DNA of 64,000 nucleotides, taken from contig CAXHKT010000183.1 of the NCBI GenBank assembly GCA_964017195.1, positions 372,001-436,000 on the forward strand, in the 5' to 3' direction. Positions 51,301 to 63,128 of this stretch are shown one piece after another. The number at the start of each line of letters is the position of its first letter. The stretch's first letter is position 1. Below the pieces are notes generated by a model. That model was not told the origin of the DNA. It saw nothing but the letters and a program-made list of their open reading frames with translations, and ran no database searches. Source of the stretch: Siderastrea radians (lineage: Eukaryota > Cnidaria > Anthozoa > Scleractinia > Rhizangiidae). The translations under genes and the position numbers were made by a program.

Positions 51301-54300
51301 ACTAGCGACCCTACCAAATCAGAATGAAGCTTAACCCCTTAACCCCCCCCTCCCCCTTCCAAATACAGAAAAAACATGCATCATAATAAATATTCTGCCT
51401 CACTGGTTTAATTTGTCTCTAGTTTAATTTTTTTCAGTTTGTTCCCAGTTGGAAGCGCTTTATTAAAGATCAAGACATTCTCAGTCATCTCTTGCGATCA
51501 TTAACCCTTTAAGCCCTGATATAAAAAGGCATATTCTCATTACTGACCTCCATACATTTCTTATGAAACTAATACGGAGAATTTGCCTAAATATCAAGAC
51601 ATCCTCTCCTCAGCGATCACTTCCTTTATTCTTGTCACTTGAATGTTCAAACAAGTAGTGATCATGTAAAGAGAAATTTCATTTTCATCTAGCTGGATTC
51701 TTAAAGGATATTTGCGCTGTAGATTCCATCAAGTTGTGATATTAAAGTGCCTATTATCCCTACTGTTTTCTCCGGCTGCCTTTTTGTGCTAGCAGTTGCG
51801 AGGATTACTTTCAGTGATTAAACATCAAACAATTCCCGATTGATAATATCATAAGATCAGCTAGTCGTACACAGTCACTTACCTACACGTCCCCCCAGGA
51901 ACTGACTGTCGTGCTGGCCTGAGTTCAAGCAGCAAATTGCCTCCGTGCTAAAACACCGACGGAACCAAGGCGGAATAGTCAACACATTCTCATCTCGATC
52001 GACCCACTTCAATGCCCTTTGCAAGAAAAGCGGAATTTTCAGAGATTATTTGAGAGAAACCTTCCGGAACGAGCAACACAGACCAGTAAATATCACTGAG
52101 TAGGGGCTGGGCTGCCCTCAAGTGCTGACAACTAGCGACCCTACCAAATCAGAATGAAGCTTAACCCCTTAACCCCCCCCCCCTCCCCCTTCCAAATACA
52201 GAAAAAACATGCATCATAATAAATATTCTGCCTCACTGGTTTAATTTGTCTCTAGTTTAATTTTTTTCAGTTTGTTCCCAGTTGGAAGCGCTTTATTAAA
52301 GATCAAGACATTCTCAGTCATCTCTTGCGATCATTAACCCTTTAAGCCCTGATATAAAAAGGCATATTCTCATTACTGACCTCCATACATTTCTTATGAA
52401 ACTAATACGGAGAATTTGCCTAAATATCAAGACATCCTCTCCTCAGCGATCACTTCCTTTATTCTTGTCACTTGAATGTTCAAACAAGTAGTGATCAGGT
52501 AAAGAGAAATTTCATTTTCATCTAGCTGGATTCTTAAAGGATATTTGCGCTGTAGATTCCATCAAGTTGTGATATTAAAGTGCCTATTCTCCCTACTGTT
52601 TTCTCCGGCTGCCTTTTTGTGCTAGCAGTTGCGAGGATTACTTTCAGTGATTAAACATCAAACAATTCCCGATTGATAATATCATAAGATCAGCTAGTCG
52701 TACACAGTCACTTACCTACACGTCCCCCCAGGAACTGACTGTCGTGCTGGCCTGAGTTCAAGCAGCAAATTGCCTCCGTGCTAAAACACCGACGGAACCA
52801 AGGCGGAATAGTCAACACATTCTCATCTCGATCGACCCACTTCAATGCCCTTTGCAAGAAAAGCGGAATTTTCAGAGATTATTTGAGAGAAACCTTCCGG
52901 AACGAGCAACACAGACCAGTAAATATCACTGAGTAGGGGCTGGGCTGCCCTCAAGTGCTGACAACTAGCGACCCTACCAAATCAGAATGAAGCTTAACCC
53001 CTTAACCCCCCCCTCCCCCTTCCAAATACAGAAAAAACATGCATCATAATAAATATTCTGCCTCACTGGTTTAATTTGTCTCTAGTTTAATTTTTTTCAG
53101 TTTGTTCCCAGTTGGAAGCGCTTTATTAAAGATCAAGACATTCTCAGTCATCTCTTGCGATCATTAACCCTTTAAGCCCTGATATAAAAAGGCATATTCT
53201 CATTACTGACCTCCATACATTTCTTATGAAACTAATACGGAGAATTTGCCTAAATATCAAGACATCCTCTCCTCAGCGATCACTTCCTTTATTCTTGTCA
53301 CTTGAATGTTCAAACAAGTAGTGATCATGTAAAGAGAAATTTCATTTTCATCTAGCTGGATTCTTAAAGGATATTTGCGCTGTAGATTCCAGAAAGTTGT
53401 GATATTAAAGTGCCTATTATCCCTACTGTTTTCTCCGGCTGCCTTTTTGTGCTAGCAGTTGCGAGGATTACTTTCAGTGATTAAACATCAAACAATTCCC
53501 GATTGATAATATCATAAGATCAGCTAGTCGTACACAGTCACTTACCTACACGTCCCCCCAGGAACTGACTGTCGTGCTGGCCTGAGTTCAAGCAGCAAAT
53601 TGCCTCCGTGCTAAAACACCGACGGAACCAAGGCGGAATAGTCAACACATTCTCATCTCGATCGACCCACTTCAATGCCCTTTGCAAGAAAAGCGGAATT
53701 TTCAGAGATTATTTGAGAGAAACCTTCCGGAACGAGCAACACAGACCAGTAAATATCACTGAGTAGGGGCTGGGCTGCCCTCAAGTGCTGACAACTAGCG
53801 ACCCTACCAAATCAGAATGAAGCTTAACCCCTTAACCCCCCCCCCCTCCCCCTTCCAAATACAGAAAAAACATGCATCATAATAAATATTCTGCCTCACT
53901 GGTTTAATTTGTCTCTAGTTTAATTTTTTTCAGTTTGTTCCCAGTTGGAAGCGCTTTATTAAAGATCAAGACATTCTCAGTCATCTCTTGCGATCATTAA
54001 CCCTTTAAGCCCTGATATAAAAAGGCATATTCTCATTACTGACGTCCATACATTTCTTATGAAACTAATACGGAGAATTTGCCTAAATATCAAGACATCC
54101 TCTCCTCAGCGATCACTTCCTTTATTCTTGTCACTTGAATGTTCAAACAAGTAGTGATCATGTAAAGAGAAATTTCATTTTCATCTAGCTGGATTCTTAA
54201 AGGATATTTGCGCTGTAGATTCCATCAAGTTGTGATATTAAAGTGCCTATTCTCCCTACTGTTTTCTCCGGCTGCCTTTTTGTGCTAGCAGTTGCGAGGA

Positions 54301-57300
54301 TTACTTTCAGTGATTAAACATCAAACAATTCCCGATTGATAATATCATAAGATCAGCTAGTCGTACACAGTCACTTACCTACACGTCCCCCCAGGAACTG
54401 ACTGTCGTGCTGTGCTAAAACACCGACGGAACCAAGGCGGAATAGTCAACACATTCTCATCTCGATCGACCCACTTCAATGCCCTTTGCAAGAAAAGCGG
54501 AATTTTCAGAGATTATTTGAGAGAAACCTTCCGGAACGAGCAACACAGACCAGTAAATATCACTGAGTAGGGGCTGGGCTGCCCTCAAGTGCTGACAACT
54601 AGCGACCCTACCAAATCAGAATGAAGCTTAACCCCTTAACCCCCCCCCCCTCCCCCTTCCAAATACAGAAAAAACATGCATCATAATAAATATTCTGCCT
54701 CACTGGTTTAATTTGTCTCTAGTTTAATTTTTTTCAGTTTGTTCCCAGTTGGAAGCGCTTTATTAAAGATCAAGACATTCTCAGTCATCTCTTGCGATCA
54801 TTAACCCTTTAAGCCCTGATATAAAAAGGCATATTCTCATTACTGACCTCCATACATTTCTTATGAAACTAATACGGAGAATTTGCCTAAATATCAAGAC
54901 ATCCTCTCCTTAGCGATCACTTCCTTTATTCTTGTCACTTGAATGTTCAAACAAGTAGTGATCATGTAAAGAGAAATTTCATTTTCATCTAGCTGGATTC
55001 TTAAAGGATATTTGCGCTGTAGATTCCATCAAGTTGTGATATTAAAGTGCCTATTCTCCCTACTGTTTTCTCCGGCTGCCTTTTTGTGCTAGCAGTTGCG
55101 AGGATTACTTTCAGTGATTAAACATCAAACAATTCCCGATTGATAATATCATAAGATCAGCTAGTCGTACACAGTCACTTACCTACACGTCCCCCCAGGA
55201 ACTGACTGTCGTGCTGGCCTGAGTTCAAGCAGCAAATTGCCTCCGTGCTAAAACACCGACGGAACCAAGGCGGAATAGTCAACACATTCTCATCTCGATC
55301 GACCCACTTCAATGCCCTTTGCAAGAAAAGCGGAATTTTCAGAGATTATTTGAGAGAAACCTTCCGGAACGAGCAACACAGAAGAGTAAATATCACTGAG
55401 TAGGGGCTGGGCTGCCCTCAAGTGCTGACAACTAGCGACCCTACCAAATCAGAATGAAGCTTAACCCCTTAACCCCCCCCTCCCCCTTCCAAATACAGAA
55501 AAAACATGCATCATAATAAATATTCTGCCTCACTGGTTTAATTTGTCTCTAGTTTAATTTTTTTCAGTTTGTTCCCAGTTGGAAGCGCTTTATTAAAGAT
55601 CAAGACATTCTCAGTCATCTCTTGCGATCATTAACCCTTTAAGCCCTGATATAAAAAGGCATATTCTCATTACTGACCTCCATACATTTCTTATGAAACT
55701 AATACGGAGAATTTGCCTAAATATCAAGACATCCTCTCCTTAGCGATCACTTCCTTTATTCTTGTCACTTGAATGTTCAAACAAGTAGTGATCATGTAAA
55801 GAGAAATTTCATTTTCATCTAGCTGGATTCTTAAAGGATATTTGCGCTGTAGATTCCATCAAGTTGTGATATTAAAGTGCCTATTCTCCCTACTGTTTTC
55901 TCCGGCTGCCTTTTTGTGCTAGCAGTTGCGAGGATTACTTTCAGTGATTAAACATCAAACAATTCCCGATTGATAATATCATAAGATCAGCTAGTCGTAC
56001 ACAGTCACTTACCTACACGTCCCCCCAGGAACTGACTGTCGTGCTGGCCTGAGTTCAAGCAGCAAATTGCCTCCGTGCTAAAACACCGACGGAACCAAGG
56101 CGGAATAGTCAACACATTCTCATCTCGATCGACCCACTTCAATGCCCTTTGCAAGAAAAGCGGAATTTTCAGAGATTATTTGAGAGAAACCTTCCGGAAC
56201 GAGCAACACAGACCAGTAAATATCACTGAGTAGGGGCTGGGCTGCCCTCAAGTGCTGACAACTAGCGACCCTACCAAATCAGAATGAAGCTTAACCCCTT
56301 AACCCCCCCCCCCTCCCCCTTCCAAATACAGAAAAAACATGCATCATAATAAATATTCTGCCTCACTGGTTTAATTTGTCTCTAGTTTAATTTTTTTCAG
56401 TTTGTTCCCAGTTGGAAGCGCTTTATTAAAGATCAAGACATTCTCAGTCATCTCTTGCGATCATTAACCCTTTAAGCCCTGATATAAAAAGGCATATTCT
56501 CATTACTGACCTCCATACATTTCTTATGAAACTAATACGGAGAATTTGCCTAAATATCAAGACATCCTCTCCTCAGCGATCACTTCCTTTATTCTTGTCA
56601 CTTGAATGTTCAAACAAGTAGTGATCAGGTAAAGAGAAATTTCATTTTCATCTAGCTGGATTCTTAAAGGATATTTGCGCTGTAGATTCCATCAAGTTGT
56701 GATATTAAAGTGCCTATTCTCCCTACTGTTTTCTCCGGCTGCCTTTTTGTGCTAGCAGTTGCGAGGATTACTTTCAGTGATTAAACATCAAACAATTCCC
56801 GATTGATAATATCATAAGATCAGCTAGTCGTACACAGTCACTTACCTACACGTCCCCCCAGGAACTGACTGTCGTGCTGGCCTGAGTTCAAGCAGCAAAT
56901 TGCCTCCGTGCTAAAACACCGACGGAACCAAGGCGGAATAGTCAACACATTCTCATCTCGATCGACCCACTTCAATGCCCTTTGCAAGAAAAGCGGAATT
57001 TTCAGAGATTATTTGAGAGAAACCTTCCGGAACGAGCAACACAGACCAGTAAATATCACTGAGTAGGGGCTGGGCTGCCCTCAAGTGCTGACAACTAGCG
57101 ACCCTACCAAATCAGAATGAAGCTTAACCCCTTAACCCCCCCCCCCTCCCCCTTCCAAATACAGAAAAAACATGCATCATAATAAATATTCTGCCTCACT
57201 GGTTTAATTTGTCTCTAGTTTAATTTTTTTCAGTTTGTTCCCAGTTGGAAGCGCTTTATTAAAGATCAAGACATTCTCAGTCATCTCTTGCGATCATTAA

Positions 57301-58800
57301 CCCTTTAAGCCCTGATATAAAAAGGCATATTCTCATTACTGACCTCCATACATTTCTTATGAAACTAATACGGAGAATTTGCCTAAATATCAAGACATCC
57401 TCTCCTCAGCGATCACTTCCTTTATTCTTGTCACTTGAATGTTCAAACAAGTAGTGATCATGTAAAGAGAAATTTCATTTTCATCTAGCTGGATTCTTAA
57501 AGGATATTTGCGCTGTAGATTCCATCAAGTTGTGATATTAAAGTGCCTATTATCCCTACTGTTTTCTCCGGCTGCCTTTTTGTGCTAGCAGTTGCGAGGA
57601 TTACTTTCAGTGATTAAACATCAAACAATTCCCGATTGATAATATCATAAGATCAGCTAGTCGTACACAGTCACTTACCTACACGTCCCCCCAGGAACTG
57701 ACTGTCGTGCTGGCCTGAGTTCAAGCAGCAAATTGCCTCCGTGCTAAAACACCGACGGAACCAAGGCGGAATAGTCAACACATTCTCATCTCGATCGACC
57801 CACTTCAATGCCCTTTGCAAGAAAAGCGGAATTTTCAGAGATTATTTGAGAGAAACCTTCCGGAACGAGCAACACAGACCAGTAAATATCACTGAGTAGG
57901 GGCTGGGCTGCCCTCAAGTGCTGACAACTAGCGACCCTACCAAATCAGAATGAAGCTTAACCCCTTAACCCCCCCCCCTCCCCCTTCCAAATACAGAAAA
58001 AACATGCATCATAATAAATATTCTGCCTCACTGGTTTAATTTGTCTCTAGTTTAATTTTTTTCAGTTTGTTCCCAGTTGGAAGCGCTTTATTAAAGATCA
58101 AGACATTCTCAGTCATCTCTTGCGATCATTAACCCTTTAAGCCCTGATATAAAAAGGCATATTCTCATTACTGACCTCCATACATTTCTTATGAAACTAA
58201 TACGGAGAATTTGCCTAAATATCAAGACATCCTCTCCTCAGCGATCACTTCCTTTATTCTTGTCACTTGAATGTTCAAACAAGTAGTGATCATGTAAAGA
58301 GAAATTTCATTTTCATCTAGCTGGATTCTTAAAGGATATTTGCGCTGTAGATTCCATCAAGTTGTGATATTAAAGTGCCTATTCTCCCTACTGTTTTCTC
58401 CGGCTGCCTTTTTGTGCTAGCAGTTGCGAGGATTACTTTCAGTGATTAAACATCAAACAATTCCCGATTGATAATATCATAAGATCAGCTAGTCGTACAC
58501 AGTCACTTACCTACACGTCCCCCCAGGAACTGACTGTCGTGCTGGCCTGAGTTCAAGCAGCAAATTGCCTCCGTGCTAAAACACCGACGGAACCAAGGCG
58601 GAATAGTCAACACATTCTCATCTCGATCGACCCACTTCAATGCCCTTTGCAAGAAAAGCGGAATTTTCAGAGATTATTTGAGAGAAACCTTCAGGAACGA
58701 GCAACACAGACCAGTAAATATCACTGAGTAGGGGCTGGGCTGCCCTCAAGTGCTGACAACTAGCGACCCTACCAAATCAGAATGAAGCTTAACCCCTTAA
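48376..58800 (+). repeat. Satellite array, block 2: 12 complete monomers between the two transposons
   Basis: Same satellite in the same orientation and register. It starts with the right 254 bp of the monomer interrupted at 43881. Complete monomers start at 48630, 49463, 50295, 51129, 51959, 52792, 53622, 54426, 55259, 56089, 56922 and 57755. The monomer starting at 58587 is cut after 214 bp by transposon copy 2. The monomer at 53622 is only 804 bp long because of a 29 bp deletion near its right end. The variants CTATTATCCC (instead of CTATTCTCCC) and GATCAGG (instead of GATCATG) are common here. Confidence 0.98.
53622..54425 (+). repeat. Short satellite monomer with a 29 bp deletion
   Basis: This monomer is 804 bp long. 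The sequence reads GTCGTGCTGTGCTAAAACACC near 54403 where other monomers have 29 further bases between two GTGCT strings. The deletion lies exactly between these short direct repeats, as expected from replication slippage. The monomer also has GACGTCCAT instead of GACCTCCAT near 54042. Confidence 0.9.
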
Positions 58801-58824
58801 AGGTCAAATAAACCCAAATTTTGA
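58797..58824 (+). repeat. Left target duplication and terminal inverted repeat, copy 2
   Basis: TTAA at 58797-58800 is followed by AGGTCAAATAAACCC then AAATTTTGA (24 bp). This corresponds to the right end of copy 1. Confidence 0.95.
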
Positions 58825-59149
58825 TAATTCCGCTTTCGCCGTTTAAACGCGTCTTGACACAAAAAGAAATCATTATAAAGCCAAACTGGACCGAAATTTT
58901 CCTTCCTGAGACCTTAAAAGGAGTAATAAAGCCAAAAGTACGAAGATATCCGAAGGTTTCACGAAATCGTTTCTGAAATGACCGCGCGCTTAAATGGAAG
59001 GAATGGAACGATCGCTGATTCTGTGACGTCACTGTTGATCAGCTGGTTGATGAGCAAAGAAAGTTCAAGATCCAAAGGCGAGTATTGAACAGTATTGTTG
59101 TAATTTTTTGGAAAATTCTCTGTTTTCACCCGTTTTCTTTGCGTTGAAA
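58825..59149 (+). other. Subterminal region and likely promoter of the P2X7-tail-like gene, copy 2
   Basis: Counterpart of 48034-48347. It contains the CRE-type octamer at 59024-59031 and a short GC-rich patch (CCGCGCGC near 58982). The 87-codon minus-strand open frame 59032-58769 crosses the transposon end into satellite, so it cannot be a conserved gene. Confidence 0.5.
59024..59031. promoter_or_regulatory. Perfect CRE/ATF palindrome TGACGTCA, P2X7-tail side, copy 2
   Basis: It lies 118 bp upstream of the exon 1 ATG at 59150. It is conserved with copy 1 although the coding exon beside it has decayed. Confidence 0.6.
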
Positions 59150-59298
59150 ATGGCCGAGTAGCTCAAACCTGTGGCATTTAATGTAGAGCCATAATAGTTT
59201 GAGCTAATTGCCACAGAATCGGACTGCAAAATCTCAGATGATATTCGACCGACAGCAATGGCTTCGAAAGTAAACGACGGAATTGGTAAAGTTTAATC

Positions 59299-59693
59299 GT
59301 GAGCGTTTAAGCTTATTTATTCATTACACTGTAAAAGTTCGCCGTATAATCGTTAATAAATGCGTTACCACTTTATTTGAGGCATTTTTGTTGTTCTTTG
59401 CAGCCCTTTTGTACACTTATCATGATCGATGTTTGTTGTTATGCCTTACTGACTAGACTGACTAGAGTAAAGCAAAGCTTCTTATACATGTATCCATTAT
59501 GGTTCCTGTGTGAGTACGGCTTTCATCCTCGCGGCAACAGCGGCAGGAAATCCAGCTCAAATTTTTAACATAGCCGCAAACAGGTTACAGTTGTTGTTGA
59601 ATGTATTTCAATCTTGTTGAATGTATCTGTCTACATCGCAAAGTGTTACTAGTGACTGTGTTTGTTTGTTGTTTTGCATGTATACAATCTTAG
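59299..59693 (+). other. Intron 1 of the P2X7-tail-like remnant, copy 2
   Basis: 395 bp, the same length as the counterpart in copy 1. An open frame 59377-59568 corresponds to the intronic frame of copy 1 and shows no domain. TTGTTGAATGTAT occurs twice near 59593-59626. Confidence 0.5.
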
Positions 59694-59885
59694 GCTCAAA
59701 ATTTAGGTGCATTTAAATGTTGGCAACTGTGTACTAATGTCAGCTGGGCGAGAAAATGTTTTGGTGTCGTGCAATTCCCAAATCCTGTGATAAGATACCA
59801 CCTGCTATGTCCTAGAGACAGAATTTTTTAAATCCAGCTGTCATTGAGACAGATTATCATCAGTGTTTTGAAAATGAAGGCCGGA

Positions 59886-60777
59886 GTACGTATTTTGCTT
59901 TGGGCTCTTTTTTTTTGGCGGGGGGGGGAGGCGAGCAGAGAAAAAACTCCATGTATAGATTGGTGCAGCCCAAATGAGTATGGTTTTAAAGCCTTTTTGG
60001 TTCTGAAAATGGTTGTTGACTTAAAAGTCAGGTCTGAAAATGGTAATTGATTTGGGAGTGACAGTTATGTTTTGTCAGTTCTGAAAATGGGTGGGAAAAA
60101 TTACACATCTGGTTCTCAAGATGGGTAAAGAAAATTACATGTTTGGTCTGACAGTGGGCACACTGAGAGCTGCTTTGTAGTTGAATTTTGTTTGGGAAAA
60201 GAGAAAGAAAAACCTCTGGGAGGAGGGGAGGAACCAGAGGACCAATGGGGAGGGAAAATTACATCTTTTCGTCCGAAAATGAATCACCTATAAATTGTGT
60301 TCATGAGAAAAAATCCTTCATTAATACATGATGAGATGTTGCAATGCTTATGAGGTTGTGTGCTAAATACTTTATGAGGTTGTGTGCTAAGATATTTGAC
60401 AAAAGGTGACATAAAAGTAGTAAAAGATCAAGGAAAAATAATGAAATGACAATTACAAAAACCCTATATACATGAATGAACATGATTACATAAACAGTAT
60501 ACCTTGTTAAGTTCTTAGCAACCTTGTGCACTTTATGACTCCTTTGTCTCAAAGTTTAGCTTAAACAAATCAAATGTGATTTCATTATTTCTAAGACTGT
60601 GAAATCAAGTTAATGTTGTTTTTCTACTGTTGTTACTGGTTAGCTAACCTGTTTATTTATTTAATATAGATTTATTTTTGTAGTTGACATATTTATTTAA
60701 TCCTTTTACTGATGAGTTACCTTTTACTCATCTGTGTATCTTTCTTATGAGTCTGTTGTTTCCTCTTTCCTTCTCAG
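59886..60777 (+). other. Intron 2 of the P2X7-tail-like remnant with minisatellite-like region, copy 2
   Basis: About 59915-60290 carries the degenerate units with TCTGAAAATGG and GGGTAAAGAAAATTACAT-type strings. It begins with a T run and a G run (59908-59929). Further on, TTATGAGGTTGTGTGCTAA occurs twice (60348-60366 and 60372-60390), a tandem duplication absent from copy 1. The 95 bp segment of copy 1 is missing after CCTTTGTCTC near 60541. Confidence 0.6.
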
Positions 60778-60943
60778 AACGTATACAGTAATGTTGCTTA
60801 TAGGCAATACACTTAGTGGATACGTATGAAGCTGGGACGACAAATCCCAGTAGCCATTCTATCTTGTCTGGTTTTAAAAATGAGAGAGAATGAGCTTCTT
60901 AAGTAAAAGTGGAAACTGAAAGGGCTTTGAATATGTCCATTAA

Positions 60944-61492
60944 CAGCTTGGCTGTCTTGCTAGATAGTATTAACATCACATTTGGTTGACAGTTGTACTA
61001 CTCTTTGAAATGTTTCTAAACTTTGTATAAATTTCTTCAATTACTACAGAGTGGTACTTAACCTAGGAGGTGAGAGGGGAGGGGCTCCCATAGTGTAGGG
61101 AAGGGGTCACCGTGAATACAATTCATGCTTTGGTACCACTTAGGGTGTTTGAATTAAAAATGACCATTGTCAGCGTGTTTTGATACTTTCTAGGGTTTTA
61201 AGGTACTATAATGTCAGAAATTCATGCTGGCAGGAACAGTACTTCTTGGAGTGACAAGGAACACATGTGACACCCACAAAAGAATTTTTTGTTTTTGTTT
61301 TAAACAACAATCAATTCCTTCAGTTTTTATGGGTCAACCATTTCCCCCTCCTGAAAGTACTTAGATAGCATAATTATATTAAGTGATACACCTGTCATAA
61401 ACTTGATAGGGGCATGTTCGTCTTGATATGATGTCATTTCTGCCTCCCCTAAAAATCATGAACATGGAACAGCCTGGAACGCCTACTTCCCA
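60944..61492 (+). other. Unassigned interior stretch, copy 2
   Basis: Counterpart of 45566-46148, running from the last exon to the nested element. No gene, RNA or domain recognised. Confidence 0.45.
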
Positions 61493-62066
61493 GGGGGGTA
61501 CTAAGGATTTCAAGTGACGGGGATGATCGAATTGGGGCAAAAATTAACCCCCAAAATCCCATGCCGAATTTTCGCGCCTCAGAAATTTCCAGAAAGGATT
61601 AACCCACAAGACATATGCGAAAGATATCAAGAATTCACTACAGCAAAAGGGAATTCCAGTAAGGATAAAGCCGGGTGATAAACAGGATGGATGAGAAATC
61701 AGTTGAATGAATTGAAGCCTTGTGAAATACACCCGGGACACTTTGCAGACTATTATATAGCCGGTTTTATGAAACAGATGCAATGTAATGTGACACCATC
61801 GTTAAATATAATTAAAACAATTGCAAAACAAGTTTGGTTGTCAGTACTTAATATTCGCAGAACTACGCGGCCAGGATACACAGGCACTACCACAATTCTT
61901 CAGATTGTTTTGAATACCCGAAAAATCTCTGCTTAAATCAAGCTACCCAAAAAAATACTTGCCAAATTTTCCTACCCAAAAACATTCCGGGATGGAAAAT
62001 TTCAACACCCCCCAAAAAAATCCTTCGATTATCCCCGTCACTTGAAATCCGGAGTACCCCCCCCCC
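61493..62066. mobile_element. Nested palindromic-ended element, copy 2 (~574 bp)
   Basis: One end is a G run, TACTAAGGATTTCAAGTGAC and GGGGATGATCGAA. The other is CCCCGTCACTTGAAATCC GGAGTAC and a C run. It is the same insertion as 44939-45565 and lacks about 50 bp of the inner arm beside GATCGAATTGGGGC. An 81-codon open frame (61691-61936) is also open in copy 1, but by hand count the copies differ there by about 7 replacement and 3 silent changes, which is what neutral drift gives. It is therefore not called as a gene. Confidence 0.7.
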
Positions 62067-62614
62067 ACTTGCGACCTGCTTGCCAGTGGAAAGCCACAAC
62101 ACTTTCCAAACGAGGCCAGTTTATTAAATCTGGGTTTATGTTGTTGGTTGTCTTGAGTGTTGGCTTGTGAGAGGCTTAAGAAGGGCGTGCAGCCGCTGTA
62201 TGAAAGCCGTAAAACTTAAATATTTTAGTGTGTGAAAAATATTACATTCAGAGCTCGAAATTTACGTTTGTTTATAATTATTGAAGCCTAATTTATGCGC
62301 CAAAAATCCGAGGTTATTGTTAGTGCTTAGTAACTGCTATGACTTATAATTCTCAAATAAACCTAGCTGAAAGAGCTAACAACCAACAGAAGATACAAGT
62401 TAGTCATAGTCATGTTGAACAAAATGCAAACTTCTTACCTCTAAATTTCTACGTTGTGCAAATGCTGAACACGCAATTGGAATTCCCGTGTAGAGTTGCT
62501 CCGTTCTTGGGCGGACATGGATGGTTTAAACCGCTGTAACTTACCGCTCAAAACAACCTCCACAAGCTCGGAAAACCGGCAAAAACACAGCAAACACATA
62601 ACAGGTAAGGTTCT
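62067..62614 (-). other. Unassigned interior stretch, copy 2
   Basis: Counterpart of 44391-44938, between the nested element and the THAP frame. Plus-strand open frames here and across the THAP frame are antisense shadows. Confidence 0.45.
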
Positions 62615-62845
62615 TCAAACTTTATTTCGATTTTTAGGTATTTTCCATGGAAAACCGCCGATTATTTTTGATCGAATCGCTTTAGTTACCTGTGGTGTAA
62701 ACTGGTCTGCACAGACACGTGAATCAGTGTTTTGTGTGTTGAAACGATCCTCCTTTTATTTTTTGAGCCATTGTTGAGGCAGTTCTGGATCTTCTGGAAA
62801 CTTAAAATTACTTACTTTACTCTCATAGCAGCACAAAAACACCAT
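62615..62845 (-). pseudogene. Degraded THAP zinc-finger domain frame, copy 2
   Basis: Reads from ATG 62845-62843 to TGA 62617-62615, the same length as copy 1. It shows MVFLCCYESK, NFKFPEDPELPQQW, a stop (TAA here, TGA in copy 1) at the same codon 30, and SRVCADQFTPQ. The shortened linker after the first cysteines and the Gln in place of the zinc His are shared with copy 1, so the domain was already broken in their common ancestor. The potential donor CAG|GTAACT is at the same place. Confidence 0.72.
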
Positions 62846-63099
62846 GATTTTCCGCTCAAGTCCTCACACTTCGAATCCCCGCAATTTTCCAGCTCGCCAA
62901 CAGTGACGTCACTATTGTTATTTCCGACAATTTACCGACAACTTTCCCGACCACTCTACGATTATGAAGGCCAAAAAGTAGCACTTTTCACGTGCCATTA
63001 TCTCTGTGATCCTAAGTCCAATTGACTTGAAACTTCAGAATATGTTTATTTGATACCAAATCAACACATAACAAGTAAATTGGATTGAAAGAAAAAATG
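62846..63099 (-). other. Subterminal region and likely promoter of the THAP frame, copy 2
   Basis: Counterpart of 43907-44159. It contains the CRE-type octamer and ATTTCCGACAATT / CCGACAACTTTCCCGACC-like repeats. No gene seen. Confidence 0.5.
62904..62911. promoter_or_regulatory. Perfect CRE/ATF palindrome TGACGTCA, THAP side, copy 2
   Basis: It lies 58 bp upstream of the THAP ATG on the minus strand, the same distance as in copy 1. Confidence 0.6.
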
Positions 63100-63128
63100 T
63101 CGAAATTTTGGGTTTATTTGACCTTTAA
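63100..63128 (-). repeat. Right terminal inverted repeat and target duplication, copy 2
   Basis: On the minus strand the 25 bp end (63124-63100) reads AGGTCAAATAAACCC then AAAATTTCGA, one base different from the matching end of copy 1. TTAA follows at 63125-63128, directly before the satellite poly-C run. Confidence 0.95.

Larger units (their letters stand above)
59150..60943 (+). pseudogene. P2X7 C-terminal ('ballast') domain-like gene remnant, three exons, copy 2
   Basis: Exons at 59150-59298, 59694-59885 and 60778-60943 with the same splice sites as copy 1 (donor GTGAGC, acceptor CTTAG; donor GTACGT, acceptor CTTCTCAG). Exon 1 starts ATGGCCGAG but has TAG at codon 4 and TAA TAG where copy 1 has Tyr Gln of PYQFE. 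Exon 2 keeps GNCVLMSAGREN, so the zinc Cys lost in copy 1 survives here. It shares the TAG and TGA TAA stops of copy 1 and has an extra 8 bp deletion that shifts the frame. Exon 3 has a 2 bp deletion at its start and a 4 bp insertion within, and TAG where copy 1 has Tyr before Trp. It keeps SNVAYRQYT and SCLVLK (Cys retained). The stops shared between the copies predate both insertions, and the private ones arose separately. Confidence 0.75.
58801..63124 (-). mobile_element. Kolobok-like TTAA DNA transposon, copy 2 (inverted, non-autonomous, 4324 bp)
   Basis: Same family as copy 1 in the opposite orientation, inserted at a different TTAA of the monomer (the one just before the poly-C run). 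The target duplication is TTAA at 58797-58800 and 63125-63128. The P2X7-tail-like remnant now reads on the plus strand (59150-60943) and the THAP frame on the minus strand (62845-62615). Relative to copy 1 it lacks the 95 bp segment of intron 2 and about 50 bp of the nested element, carries a 24 bp tandem duplication near 60348-60390, and differs by scattered substitutions of several percent. Different target sites with their own duplications show two separate insertions, not one segment copied with the satellite. Confidence 0.85.

Noticed and set aside
58769..59032. 87-codon minus-strand frame at the left end of copy 2
   Set aside because: It runs from the transposon into satellite DNA, so it arose by the insertion.
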